Shown here piece after piece: positions 36,280 through 46,108 of a stretch of DNA of 64,000 nt (positions within the stretch are counted from its first letter, which is position 1; every line of letters starts with the position of its first letter). Location: positions 2,232,001 to 2,296,000 of the forward strand of contig CAVWCQ010000008.1 in assembly GCA_963753545.1 (NCBI GenBank), in the 5' to 3' direction. Both the position numbers and the translations under genes were made by a program. The notes under the pieces are model-generated. The model saw only the letters and a program-made list of their open reading frames with translations. It was not told the origin of the DNA and ran no database searches. Origin of the DNA: CAVWCQ01 sp963753545. Lineage in GTDB: Bacteria; Chloroflexota; Anaerolineae; Aggregatilineales; Aggregatilineaceae.

Positions 36280-39037
36280 ATGACTCCTTCAAACCCAAAG
36301 CCTTCGTGGCACTCGCTTTCTACAACCGACGTGGCCAGTGAACTCAAAACCAATCCTACGTTTGGCCTTTCCGAGGCGGAAGTGCGGGAAAGGATCGCTT
36401 TATATGGCTCCAATGCACTGCGTGAACAGCCTCGACCGTCGTTCTGGCAGCAGTTAATCGCACAATTCCAAAGTTTCGTTATTTATATCCTGATCTTTGC
36501 GGCGGTTTTCTCCATCTTTTTAGGAGACTGGATTGAAGCGGCAGCGATCCTGGCAATTGTTGCCCTCAATGCTATTCTGGGTGTGATCCAGGAGGGGCGC
36601 GCTGAGGAAGCTCTGGCTGCACTTCGTAAGCTTTCATCACCAGATGCGATAGTTATCCGTGACGGCCAGCAGAGTATTATTTCAGCGGGCAGCGTTGTTC
36701 CTGGCGATGTTGTTGTTCTGGAAGCTGGAAACTTCATCCCCGCTGATTTGCGAGTAATTGAATCCGTCAATTTGAAAATCGATGAGGCGTCACTGACCGG
36801 CGAGTCTGTTGCTGTAGATAAACGAGCTGACCTGCTTGTGAGCGAAGACGCCGTTTTGGGCGACCGTAGAAACATGGCCTATATGGGTACAACTGCAACC
36901 TATGGGCGAGGCAAAGGTATTATTGTCGGCACAGGGATGCAGACGGAAATTGGTAAGATCGCCGACATGATCCAGTCTACCGAAGACCGAGGTGACACCT
37001 CTGCAACAGCGTCTCGATCAGCTGGGACGGACATTAGCATTGGCGCGTTGGTTATTTGTATGCTGGTGGGTGTCGTAATTTTCATTCGTGAAGTGGCGTC
37101 GAGCGATAGCAAGCTAGTTGATGCGCTCACTGATTCGATTATGACCGCTGTGGCTCTGGCCATTGCCGCTGTCCCCGAAGGACTGCCCGCGATTGTCACG
37201 ATCAACCTCGCGATTGGCATGCGCGAAATGATCAAGCGCAATGCTTTGATCCGGCGTTTGCCAGCGGTTGAAACATTGGGAAGCGCCTCGGCAATTTGCT
37301 CGGATAAAACAGGCACACTCACTCAGAACCAGATGACAGCCGTCCAACTTTATATATCAGACAAATATATTGAGGTGACTGGCAAGGGTTACAATCCGCA
37401 AGGACAATTTTGCCACAACAGTAATCCTGTCGAACCGCGCGATCAACTCTATCGCCTGTTGCTCGGTGGACTATTGGCGAGTGACGCACGGCTGGAACCC
37501 ACCCCATCCAACGGCTATCGCATGATTGGCGATCCAACCGAAGGAGCAATTGTTGTCGCGGCAGCCAAAGCCGATATCTGGAGACCCAGGCCGAAGGAAA
37601 GTATCCGCGTATCAACGAAATTCCGTTTGATTCTGCACGAAAGCGCATGAGCACTATTCACCAGAAACCTAGCGGATACACGATCTTCACCAAGGGTGCA
37701 CCAGAAATCATCCTTGATCACTGCGATTTTATTCTTGAGAACGGAAAAACCATTCCACTATCCGAACAGCAGAGAGACATATCAGGGGTATCAACCGGGA
37801 GATGGCGGGACAAGCACTGCGTGTCTTGGGAGTTGCCGAGCGCGAAATTGTTGAGCTGCCTGCCGACATTACTCCAGAAACCATAGAGGAGCATCTAACC
37901 TTTGTCGGGCTGGTTGCTATGATCGATCCTGCTCGCCCAGAAGTGAAGCCCGCCATCGAAAAAGCGCGTGAAGCCGGTATCCGAACGGTGATGGTTACGG
38001 GCGATTATCCAGATACCGCCCGAGCAATTGCCCAGCAGATCGGCCTGCTGCGGCAAAATGGGCGAGTTGTCAACGGAACTGAGTTGGAGCAACTTTCACA
38101 GACTGATCTAATAGCTTTGGTCGATGATGTCGACGTGTTTGCCCGCGTATCGCCGGAACACAAAGTGCGGATTGTTGAAGCATTCCGCTCTCGTGATTAC
38201 GTCGTCGCAATGACCGGAGATGGCGTGAACGATGCGCCAGCCCTCAAACGAGCAAGTATCGGCGTATCGATGGGCATCACGGGTACCGACGTATCTAAAG
38301 AAACTGCCGATATGGTTCTCACGGATGACAACTACGTGAGTATTGTTTCTGCAGTGGAACAGGGCCGGATAATCTACTCAAATATCCGCAAATTCGTCTA
38401 TTTTCTGCTGAGCTGCAACCTCGCAGAGATTGCTGTGATCTTCCTGGCAACGATCGCTGGCGCGCCTTCACCGCTGACGCCAATCCAACTCTTGTGGCTG
38501 AATTTACTCACCGATGGCGCTCCCGCGCTTGCTCTAGGTGTTGAAAAGGGCGACCCTGATGTCATGAACCATCCGCCACGTCCAGTTCGACGAACCGATC
38601 ATCAACCGGGATATGCGGCTGGGGATGGCAATCCAGACGATAGCGATTACAAGTGTCACACTGCTAGCTTTCGCTATTGGGCGACAGCTTTCACCAGACA
38701 ATTGGAATTTGGCGCGGACAATGGCTTTTATAACACTATCGTCGTCTGAACTGGCCCGTGCCTATACAACCAGATCAGAACTCTACTCGCTCTTCAAGAT
38801 CGGAATCTGGACAAACAAGTATATGCAGTATGCGGTTGCTTCATCAGTTCTGCTCTACTGATGGTGATTTACATTCCATTTCTGCAGGATATTTTTAACA
38901 CCGTGACAATGACTCTAGAATACTGGTTGTACGTCTTGCCACTGATCCTGGCACCGTCAGTAGCCGCAGAAATCACCAAGGTTTACCTGCGCCGTCTACA
39001 CCAGAGAGAAGAAGCGCAACAGACAATTTCTGGGTAA
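36280..39037 (+). pseudogene. Cation-transporting P-type ATPase (P2 type, Ca2+/H+-like), six frameshifts
   Basis: The restored protein is 919 residues, normal for PacL/SERCA-like pumps. Motifs in order: IDEASLTGES, AVPEGLPA in the fourth membrane helix, SDKTGTLT phosphorylation site near residue 347, FTKGAPE, VTGDYPDTA, MTGDGVNDAPALK and a membrane domain ending in LPLILAPSVAAEITK at 39037. Frame breaks: an extra base near 36994, a missing base near 37034, a missing G at 37580, a missing G in 37785-37788, an extra T at 38586 and a missing base near 38853. The first two compensate each other and only replace the conserved TPLQQRLDQLGRT block by out-of-frame residues. The start ATG follows AAGGAAG. 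Either a decayed gene or a badly sequenced stretch. Confidence 0.8.
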
Positions 39038-39065
39038 AGCTACGTCACAAGCGATTGTAGAATGC

Positions 39066-39094
39066 AAGCGCCAACAAAATTTGTTGGCGCTTTT
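39066..39094 (+). terminator. Rho-independent terminator after the P-type ATPase
   Basis: A perfect 12-base stem, AAGCGCCAACAA (39066-39077) with TTGTTGGCGCTT (39081-39092), has a 3-base loop, and a T-run closes the structure to 39094. Confidence 0.85.
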
Positions 39095-39264
39095 ATATTG
39101 TTTAACCGGCCCCAACACCACGAAATATTACTCGTGATAAGGGAACTTATCACGGACTCTTGACAAAACAGCACTGCGTCTCCGTCTTATGTTACATGCC
39201 GTACAATCGACATTCGTCTTCGAGTTCTGTACATTATATTGTGCGAACTAAGGAGAGTTTTTTT

Positions 39265-40170
39265 GTGAAAGCCTTCTATTGCGACCAGTTTGTTCTTCCA
39301 CTTCCAGAAGGTCATCGTTTCCCGATGCTCAAATATCGCATGCTACGCGATCAGTTGTTGTCGCAAGGAGTTCTGACTCCTGAGAATTCTACTGATCCCC
39401 GAGGCGGCTACAGACGAGCAACTTCTTCGGGCGCACTGCGAAGATTATGTTTGGAAAGTCAAAGAGGGTCAACTCACGGAAAAGGAAATCAGGCGTTTAG
39501 GATTTCCCTGGTCGCCCCAACTGGTCGAGCGATCACGGCGCTCTGTCGGGGGAACCATCAGCGCATGCCGTGCCGCTCTCGATGGTGGCACTGCTGTTAA
39601 CCTGGCAGGAGGTACGCATCATGCTTTCCCAGACTATGGAGCCGGGTTCTGTGTTTTTAATGACGTTGCGGTAGCCGCGCGCACCATGTGTGCAGAAGCT
39701 AGCAGCCGCGCGCATCATTATTATTGACTGTGATGTCCACCAGGGCGACGGCACCGCTGCCATACTCAGGAGACGATCCATCTTGTTTCACATTCTCTAT
39801 ACACGGCGCTCGAAATTTCCCATTTCATAAACAACGAAGCGATCTGGATATAGAGTTGGATGACGGAACTGGCGATGAGGAATATCTCTCCAAGTTAGAA
39901 ACAGGGCTGCGGCGCGCGCTGCCAATTGCCCAGGCTGATCTCGCCATTTACCTGGCAGGAGCAGATCCTTTCCGCGGAGATCGACTCGGACATCTTGCAG
40001 TGAGCAAAGACGGATTGGCGAAGCGCGATCAACTCGTATTCGACTTATGTGACCATTATTCCATTCCGATAGCTGTAGTCATGGCAGGAGGCTATGCACG
40101 CGACATCCACGATATTGTGGATATTCACCTTCGTACAGTCAGCATAGCCGCTCAACGAAATCGGCGGTGA
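39265..40170 (+). pseudogene. Histone deacetylase superfamily protein (class IV-like/acetoin utilisation type), three frameshifts
   Basis: The restored product is 300 residues, the usual size of this family of Zn-dependent deacetylases. It starts with a GTG at 39265 after AAGGAGAG and opens KAFYCDQFVLPLPEGHRFPM. Later come LAGGTHHAFPDYGAGFCVFNDVAVAAR, with the His-His pair, IIIIDCDVHQGDGTAAI, with the Zn-binding Asp and His, YLAGADPFRGDRLG, with the second Zn Asp, and VVMAGGYARD. Each of the three breaks is an extra base: one T at 39387-39388, one near 39686-39692 and one near 39764. The true substrate could be acetylated polyamines or small amines. It is separated from the pump gene by a strong terminator, so it is a single-gene unit. 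Confidence 0.8.
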
Positions 40171-40301
40171 GTGGGCTTTAGCGCCAGTGCCGCCCGAACC
40201 TGGGCGTGCTTCTCCCTAGTAAGCAGATAAAAGTGCATAACAACTATTCGGAATTTCCCGGAGAATCTATGCCTTATTGGGGTATTCTTGACCTAAAACG
40301 C

Positions 40302-40330
40302 GAGCGCCGCGTGTGGGGTACGCGACGCTC
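40302..40330 (-). terminator. Hairpin downstream of the trpS/zinc-ribbon unit
   Basis: GAGCG-C-CGCG (40302-40311) pairs with CGCG-A-CGCTC (40321-40330), with one mismatch. On the minus strand GCGTTTTAGG follows, so a short T-run is present. The stem lies about 85 bases past the gene end. The rest of 40171-40416 shows nothing. Confidence 0.4.
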
Positions 40331-40416
40331 TAGCGGGTGGGGTGGTGGGATGTCCTGTATGGACTAATTAACGACAGTATAAAAAACTTGTAGCGAAAAG
40401 TCAAGCCTCTTATGTA

Positions 40417-41157
40417 CTAATATTGTCTAAGAGTATTGTGGATACGATACAAGGCTTGAATGATCGCCGCTACCAGTTGAGCATCAAATTGATCGGACAC
40501 ATTAACACCACGATACTGGTGCAGCTCACCCCCATGGTTGAGATAAACAATCCATGTGGACTCGTTGTACTCGACTTTCTCAATCTCATGCAGACTATGA
40601 GCCCAATCACGCCGCTGTCCAAGCAAATACAGTTTTTCATCTGTAACATAAAATTTACCAGAGTCTAGTATTTTTCCCTGTTCGGGACGCACAAAAAGTC
40701 CTGCAGGAGGCGCTTCCTGATAGGTGACTGCTCGCAGACTCAGGAAAATACTCTCCTCTGAACTCATAAGAGGGGGCGGCGGTTGCAAGTGAACGGGCTG
40801 CAACCACCCTAAATCTCCTTCCTCAGCCTGTTGAACGCGCCTTCGCTGGACATATCCTTCCGTGCTCAGATGCAATGCCTGACTTGCTGAGAGCCACCCT
40901 GCTTTGCCAAAACGAAGACGTACATAATAATAACGTGGAGAATGATTCACACGGCGATAACGAATACGCCAGTCAGTGACACTGTCCTCGGCGAGATCAA
41001 TCTGGGCCACGCTACCACAGTGTTTACACTTGAGCAGCGGCCATAATCCTCCAAAGCCCAAAAATCGACGGGGTTCTATAAGCGCCGTTGAGCTTTCAGA
41101 GTGACAGTATAAACACCCCTCCAGTGGAGGGGGCAGCGCGGCCTGTTCATCTACCAT
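40417..41157 (-). CDS. Zinc-ribbon protein of unknown function with a PH/GRAM-like C-terminus
   Basis: A protein of 246 residues. Residues 15-46 form a zinc ribbon (CLYCHSESS, then CKHCGSV). Residues 60-130 contain a charged, aromatic-rich stretch (RYYYVRLRFGKAGWLSASQ). The C-terminal 90 residues (SGKFYVTDEKLYLLGQRRDW, then VEYNESTWIVYLNHGG) resemble the beta-strand order of PH/GRAM-like domains. No membrane segment is seen. I do not recognise a named family. The ATG immediately follows the trpS stop codon (TAAATG), so the two genes are coupled. Confidence 0.6.
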   Translation of the reverse strand: MVDEQAALPPPLEGCLYCHSESSTALIEPRRFLGFGGLWPLLKCKHCGSVAQIDLAEDSVTDWRIRYRRVNHSPRYYYVRLRFGKAGWLSASQALHLSTEGYVQRRRVQQAEEGDLGWLQPVHLQPPPPLMSSEESIFLSLRAVTYQEAPPAGLFVRPEQGKILDSGKFYVTDEKLYLLGQRRDWAHSLHEIEKVEYNESTWIVYLNHGGELHQYRGVNVSDQFDAQLVAAIIQALYRIHNTLRQY

Positions 41158-42188
41158 TTAACTGTAGGGCTTCAAAAAGCCCATCCGATCCCGCACCGTC
41201 TGTAAGGTTTTGTTGGCAACTTCCGCCGCCCGTTCTGCACCACCTGCTAACAGACTGTCAATGTATCCACTATCACTCGTAAGCTCATGATATTTCTGCT
41301 GGATAGGGGCAAGCGATTCAACAACAACTTCGGCAACGCCTTTTTTGAGATCGCCATACCCTTTACCGTCGAAGTGAGATTCAATGACCTCACGGCGCTC
41401 GCCAGTCAATGCCTCATAGAGTTCCAGCAGGTTATTAACGCCGGCGCGGACAGGATCCTGGTTAAATCTTATTTCGCGGCCCGAATCGGTCACTGCGCGC
41501 ATGATTTTTTTCTTGGCCCGGTCTGGAGGATCGAGCAGATACACAGCATGGTATTCGGAGCCAGTCTCGCTCTTGCTCATTTTAGCTGTGGGATCATCCA
41601 GCCCTTTGATACGAGCGCCGGACGGCGGAATCATCGCTTCTGGTACAGTAAATGTTTCACCAAATAGATGATTGAAACGCTGGGCGATATCGCGAGTCAG
41701 CTCAAGATGCTGGCGCTGATCTTCACCCACGGGGACTGCATCAGCCTGATATAGCAGAATATCGGCAGCCATAAGAACAGGATAATCGAGAAGTCCTGTT
41801 CCAACGGAATCAGCTTGTTGTTTAGCCGATTTATCTTTAAACTGCGTCATGCGATTCAACCACCCCAGCGGTGTAATGCAGTTGAGTAGCCATGTGAGTT
41901 CGCTGTGAGCAGGAACATGCGATTGGACGAAAACCGTTGAAATTGTAGGGTCAATTCCACATGCCAGATAGAGCGCAGCTACTTCACGTGTTTTGGCCCC
42001 AGTTCCGCCGGTTCATAGGGGACTGTAACCGCATGCAAATCGACCACACAGAAGAAACTTTCATAACGATGCTGTTCACGCGCCCACTGTTTGAGCGCAC
42101 CAATATAATTCCCTATCGTTAAACTACCGGACGGCTGAACACCAGAAAGGACTCGTTTCCGCTTCTTGGAATCTTGAGGATCGACCAT
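41158..42188 (-). CDS. trpS: Tryptophanyl-tRNA synthetase, frameshifted
   Basis: Two frames combine to 343 residues, the normal bacterial TrpS length. It charges tRNA-Trp with tryptophan in the cytoplasm. The N-terminal part has VLSGVQPSGSLTIGNYIGALKQW, with TIGN replacing the HIGH motif, and ends at AELG. The frame then changes at the CCCC of 41997-42000, where one more C gives AKTREVAALYLACGIDP, then LADILLYQADAVPVGEDQ-like residues, TAKMSKSE (KMSKS loop) and a C-terminal anticodon-binding region. The start ATG 42188 follows AGGA. Because this gene is essential, an error in the sequence is more likely than real inactivation, unless a second copy exists elsewhere. Confidence 0.88.
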
Positions 42189-42280
42189 CGAACTATTTAT
42201 CCTGAATGAGTGAGAGGACAACAACAGGAGGGATTGTAGCACCAGCAAGCAGTGGAGATCAAAAAGGTTAAGAACACCTG

Positions 42281-42353
42281 TGCCGCCGGTAGGAATCGAA
42301 CCCACGACGCCTGGTTCCGAAGACCAGCGCTCTATCCTCTGAGCTACGGCGGC
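42281..42353 (-). tRNA. tRNA-Arg (anticodon TCG)
   Basis: A 73-base cloverleaf: acceptor GCCGCCG pairs with CGGCGGC plus discriminator A, D-arm GCTC...GAGC, anticodon stem CTGGT/ACCAG with loop CTTCGGA and TCG at positions 34-36, and T-arm GTGGG-TTCGATT-CCTAC. CCA is not encoded. It lies between the STAND gene and trpS on the same strand. Confidence 0.95.
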
Positions 42354-42387
42354 ATGACGCTTATAGTACCACGCGGCTCACCGAGAA

Positions 42388-44799
42388 TCAACCCGCAGAG
42401 CCTCCTTTTCTTACATCTTCCAGCCAGGAAAGATTTTGGTTGGTTACGGCGAGTCCTATTTTGTCGTTGATATGGATTTGTATATCACGGGCGCGGATCA
42501 AAAGTTGGTAAACCTTATCAAATGATATCTGCCGATTCTCGGAGGGCTGACTGAGATAGGCAATCGCCAGATTATTACTGGCCCGCGCATAGCCCAACAT
42601 GTCTTTTGCCTGATCGAGCAGATCAACAGCCACTAACAGATTCTCGACTGCCTGATCTGCGCGCCCCATTTCATGGTAAACCTGACCCTGCATAGCTAGC
42701 GCACGTCCTCGATTGGGGTGGCTGGCAGGCAAAAGAGTCAGGGCCTTTTTTGCAGCAGCCAGGGCCTCTTCATATTCTTTTAGGATCAAATAAGACTGGC
42801 TGGCTATACCCCAACTGCGGGAGGACCACTCCTGCAACCGGCTTAACCATGTCAGTGCCGCAATCGCGTCCCCTGACTCCAGTGCAACCTGACTGATTTC
42901 GTGGACGCAACGAGTAAGGCCCTCTATATTTCCATGCTGGACATAAGTATCCAGGGCTTCCTGGGAAAGATGGAGCGCCTCTTCCCAAAATCCTTGATAG
43001 CGGTTAATAACCGATAATTCCACCGATGCATCTGCTCGCTGCCCCACGGAAGCCGCAGCTTCCTGTAAATAGATTTTGGCCTGTTCAAAATCACCAAGCC
43101 AACGTAGTGCCTCGCCCATCAGGTAAGCCAATCGTGCTTTTTGATCCATCTCGCGACAGCCACTATGCAAAGATGCAAGTGCATTAAACCACGTACTCCA
43201 CAATCCATCCTCGATAATCTGAGGTGCCAGATCACACGCATACTGGCAGCGATCTTCTATATCAATCTGCACCACGCGGGCTATTTCCAGAGTTGCCAGT
43301 GCCGAACCAGCCGACGGCGTTTCCAGTAGATACGACACTTGTAGAGGCAGCAAACGGGTCAGAAAAATAGTGGCAAACTCGTCTTTTCCCTGAGCCAATC
43401 TATCCAGCAAGAATGATAGCATAGGTGCCGGGGTCGTATAGAAAAAGCTTCCTTCTCGCCACGAAACGAGAAGAGATTTCGTGATCAGCGCTTCAATTAT
43501 TTGGTCAACAGCCTCATTCGGCAAAAGGGTCTGAAATGCATCGTAGGGAACCGCATTTTTTTGAAACAACAGGGTTAGAAGCAGCAATTGCCGTTGGTTA
43601 AACGGCAGCTCGCCCCATATTTGATCGTGAAGACGCACTAATGTGACATTTTGCAGCGCGCTTGACAGCGGTAAGTGGCGGGAGCTTGCTGCAACGAGTC
43701 TGAGTGCTAACGGATTCCCGCCAACCGCCGACCAAATCATGTCAAAAGAACGAAGTATTAGTTCCAATTGCGGTACATTCAGCGTTTCCAGTAACTTGTA
43801 GGCCATTCCTCTACTTAGTTCCGGAACAAGTATGCTGTAAAGCCACAAAGAGGATGGCGCAGCAACACGACTTGTCAAAATAATATGAGCGGTGTCCAGA
43901 ATAAGCAGTAAGGCTTCTGCCTGAGAGGATTCTTTGAGTATTTGATCCGCTTCATCTAACACCAGAAGGACACGGTGTGCAAAACAGTAGGCACGAAGGA
44001 CCTGAACCGGTGAGGTCGCTTCCTTATCGGGCAAACCCAGATGAGAGACTAACTCACGAACCAATGTGTTTGGATCTTCTACGGGGAAGCTGCGCAAATT
44101 CATCCACAAAATGTCTTCAACTGCTTCCCGTTCAATTAATTGGTGGGCGAGAGCTAAGGCGAGGGATGTTTTACCAATGCCTATCGGGCCGTGTAAAACG
44201 AGATGCCTTGGTGGTTCCGCTTCTGTCATCATGTGCTGCGCCGTCGCTAGCAACAATTCTGCGCCTATCAAAGTGGGTGGATACACGGTGGGTAGAGCCA
44301 GCTTAAGCCGTTGGCGTAAGTGCAAGCGTCGGGCATCTTGCTCATTATCGATAAGCGCATGCGTCAGTCGTGTGATTCCAACGCTGTGGCGGCGGCGCAG
44401 AGTCCGTTCATCCTGATTTGTATGGTGTGCAATAAGCTGCATTGTCAGGCTGCGCTCGATACGAATATAGCGATGATAAAGAACACTCCAGGCCTCAAGT
44501 TCGCTATTGCCCTGGCGGAAATCCTCCTCCAAACTCCCTTCTCTTTCTGCCAATTCGCAGACGCTCCTCAAAATCCGGCGTTGCCGGATAATAGTCTCCG
44601 TCAAGTGGTTGAATACAGCGACTTGAACAGCAGCATCACCTGTAAGCATCTCTGGTGCTTGCAGGCGGAATAAAACGGCAAGAAAAAAACGCAGGGGATG
44701 ATCGGTTGAGAGGGGTTGCCCGGTGCGCATTGCCTCCAGGGCCTGCTCAACAGTCTTTTCGGTCAGTGTAGGACGAAACGATTCACGAACTGTCACCAA
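42388..44799 (-). CDS. STAND-type NTPase with TPR repeats
   Basis: A protein of 803 residues. The N-terminal region (1-165) is helical with a helix-turn-helix-like stretch near 120-150 (LIAHHTNQDERTLRRRHSVG). The nucleotide-binding domain follows: Walker A HGPIGIGKTS near residue 206, Walker B VLLVLDEAD, sensor HIILTSR and the GGNPLALRL motif typical of AP-ATPases. The C-terminal 350 residues are TPR-like (ALRWLGDFEQAKIYLQEAA; EEALHLSQEALDTY; AALAAAKKALTLLP). STAND proteins act as ligand-triggered switches in transcription control or defence. No effector domain such as a nuclease or TIR is visible. It is coupled to the 268-residue gene just upstream, 3 bases away. Confidence 0.8.
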   Translation of the reverse strand: MVTVRESFRPTLTEKTVEQALEAMRTGQPLSTDHPLRFFLAVLFRLQAPEMLTGDAAVQVAVFNHLTETIIRQRRILRSVCELAEREGSLEEDFRQGNSELEAWSVLYHRYIRIERSLTMQLIAHHTNQDERTLRRRHSVGITRLTHALIDNEQDARRLHLRQRLKLALPTVYPPTLIGAELLLATAQHMMTEAEPPRHLVLHGPIGIGKTSLALALAHQLIEREAVEDILWMNLRSFPVEDPNTLVRELVSHLGLPDKEATSPVQVLRAYCFAHRVLLVLDEADQILKESSQAEALLLILDTAHIILTSRVAAPSSLWLYSILVPELSRGMAYKLLETLNVPQLELILRSFDMIWSAVGGNPLALRLVAASSRHLPLSSALQNVTLVRLHDQIWGELPFNQRQLLLLTLLFQKNAVPYDAFQTLLPNEAVDQIIEALITKSLLVSWREGSFFYTTPAPMLSFLLDRLAQGKDEFATIFLTRLLPLQVSYLLETPSAGSALATLEIARVVQIDIEDRCQYACDLAPQIIEDGLWSTWFNALASLHSGCREMDQKARLAYLMGEALRWLGDFEQAKIYLQEAAASVGQRADASVELSVINRYQGFWEEALHLSQEALDTYVQHGNIEGLTRCVHEISQVALESGDAIAALTWLSRLQEWSSRSWGIASQSYLILKEYEEALAAAKKALTLLPASHPNRGRALAMQGQVYHEMGRADQAVENLLVAVDLLDQAKDMLGYARASNNLAIAYLSQPSENRQISFDKVYQLLIRARDIQIHINDKIGLAVTNQNLSWLEDVRKGGSAG

Positions 44800-44802
44800 A
44801 AA

Positions 44803-45609
44803 CTACCACTTTACATCAGGAAATGTCCTTATCCCAGCGTTTTTCCCAACGCGCTTATACATTTGAATGCCTGTAAATGGCTGTCCTAATATGCCATCGT
44901 GAATAGCCCACGAACGCCCTACTGCTGTTTGCCATGCAGTCGGAGCGCGAAAGGGTGTTTCTCCCGCTAATTGTTGATGAAGCGTACCGCCGGGCAAAAA
45001 CTCCTCGTGGATAATCTTCATCTGCTGCAATCCACGTGAATAGGCAAACCCATAACTCTCGAACATAATCGCGTTGTGATAAAACAGGGGCTCAACAAAA
45101 AACAGATCGTGTCCCATGTGACGCACAAACTGTTCGAAGTTTGGCACTGCTGTGCGAAAAATGCGCAACCCTCGCCGAATTTGTCCTGGAGCAAGCCCAG
45201 CTTCCATAGCCCGCCGTTCTTCTGACAAATTCCTGTGATCGGTACCCAGTTGAGTTGGGCGTCCCGCCTCGTCAATATCAATATTAAAACGGAGCGAATT
45301 TGGATCGTTGACAATAACCAGCAAAACAAGCAGTTGGGATGCAAAGCTATCGCCCATATGTAAATAGAGCACCGGGTCCGAAGCTTGAGGTGTGTGATAG
45401 ACGGATATTTCAACCGCTGAACTGCCAGAAGGACAGCGCGTACGGATCACCTGCTGGCCGTCCTTCATATGCGTTTGGGAATCGATTTCAAACATTGAGA
45501 ATACCCAGTCTGGCAGCAAGGTTTGGTAGATGGCAGATTTCTCTTCTGCCGCCAGATCGTTTATATCCCGAATGGTACGGGGCCAGACTGTTGGGACGTG
45601 GCGACACAT
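44803..45609 (-). CDS. Protein of unknown function paired with the STAND gene
   Basis: A protein of 268 residues that I cannot place in a known family. It has no signal peptide or transmembrane helix. It is mixed alpha/beta, with a hydrophobic central stretch (ASQLLVLLVIVNDPNSLRFNIDID) and conserved-looking aromatic segments (GHDLFFVEPLFYHNAIMFESYGFAYSRG). A run of charged residues near 130 (TDHRNLSEERRAMEAGLAPG) is followed by GQIRRGLRIFRTAV. It lies 10 bases after smpB and 3 bases before the STAND gene. Close coupling to the STAND protein suggests a shared task. Confidence 0.6.
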   Translation of the reverse strand: MCRHVPTVWPRTIRDINDLAAEEKSAIYQTLLPDWVFSMFEIDSQTHMKDGQQVIRTRCPSGSSAVEISVYHTPQASDPVLYLHMGDSFASQLLVLLVIVNDPNSLRFNIDIDEAGRPTQLGTDHRNLSEERRAMEAGLAPGQIRRGLRIFRTAVPNFEQFVRHMGHDLFFVEPLFYHNAIMFESYGFAYSRGLQQMKIIHEEFLPGGTLHQQLAGETPFRAPTAWQTAVGRSWAIHDGILGQPFTGIQMYKRVGKNAGIRTFPDVKW

Positions 45610-45618
45610 AGAGTACTC

Positions 45619-46083
45619 TCAGCGATCTCGATCCCGAAGCGCTCGCTCGATCTGGCGCTCCGTATCCCGCGAGCGAAGATTCTCCCGCTTGTCATACAAT
45701 TTCTTACCACGAGCAAGTGCAATTTCAATTTTTGCTCGGCCCCCGACCAGATACAGGATCGTTGGAACGATGGTGAGGCCTTTTTCCTGTACGCGGGAGA
45801 GAATACGGTTAATCTCTTTCCGGTGCATCAGCAGTTTGCGGGGCCGCAGTGGATCGTGCCCAAAACGCCCCGCTTGCTCATACGTTGCAATATGCGTATT
45901 GAACAGCCAGAGTTCATCGCCTTGCGCCTGGACATACCCTTCGCGCAGGTTCACGTGACCGGCACGGATAGATTTGATCTCGGATCCGGTTAGCACCAAA
46001 CCGGCTTCAAAACTATCCAGGAGTTCAAAATCGTGTCTTGCTTTACGGTTACTGGCAACTATTTTGCGTGGTTTGTCCATCAT
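45619..46083 (-). CDS. smpB: SsrA-binding protein SmpB
   Basis: A protein of 154 residues, normal for SmpB, the partner of tmRNA in rescuing stalled ribosomes. Motifs are KIVASNRKARHDFELLDSFEAGLVLTGSEIKSIR at the N-terminus (written here in its parts: NRKARHDF, EAGLVLTGSEIKSIRAG), HIATYEQAG, RKLLMHRKEI and a basic tail (LYDKRENLRSRDTERQIERAL). The ATG at 46083 sits 25 bases after the S41 protease stop. It belongs to a minus-strand cluster of S41 proteases, smpB, an unknown gene and the STAND gene. The tmRNA gene ssrA is not in the window. Confidence 0.95.
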   Translation of the reverse strand: MMDKPRKIVASNRKARHDFELLDSFEAGLVLTGSEIKSIRAGHVNLREGYVQAQGDELWLFNTHIATYEQAGRFGHDPLRPRKLLMHRKEINRILSRVQEKGLTIVPTILYLVGGRAKIEIALARGKKLYDKRENLRSRDTERQIERALRDRDR

Positions 46084-46108
46084 TCTCTCCTGGAATGGTA
46101 TTGTAATC

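Noticed and set aside
37581..39037. Treating the fragments of the pump as several small independent proteins.
   Set aside because: Each fragment continues the same P-type ATPase alignment in the next frame, and the joined length is normal for the family.
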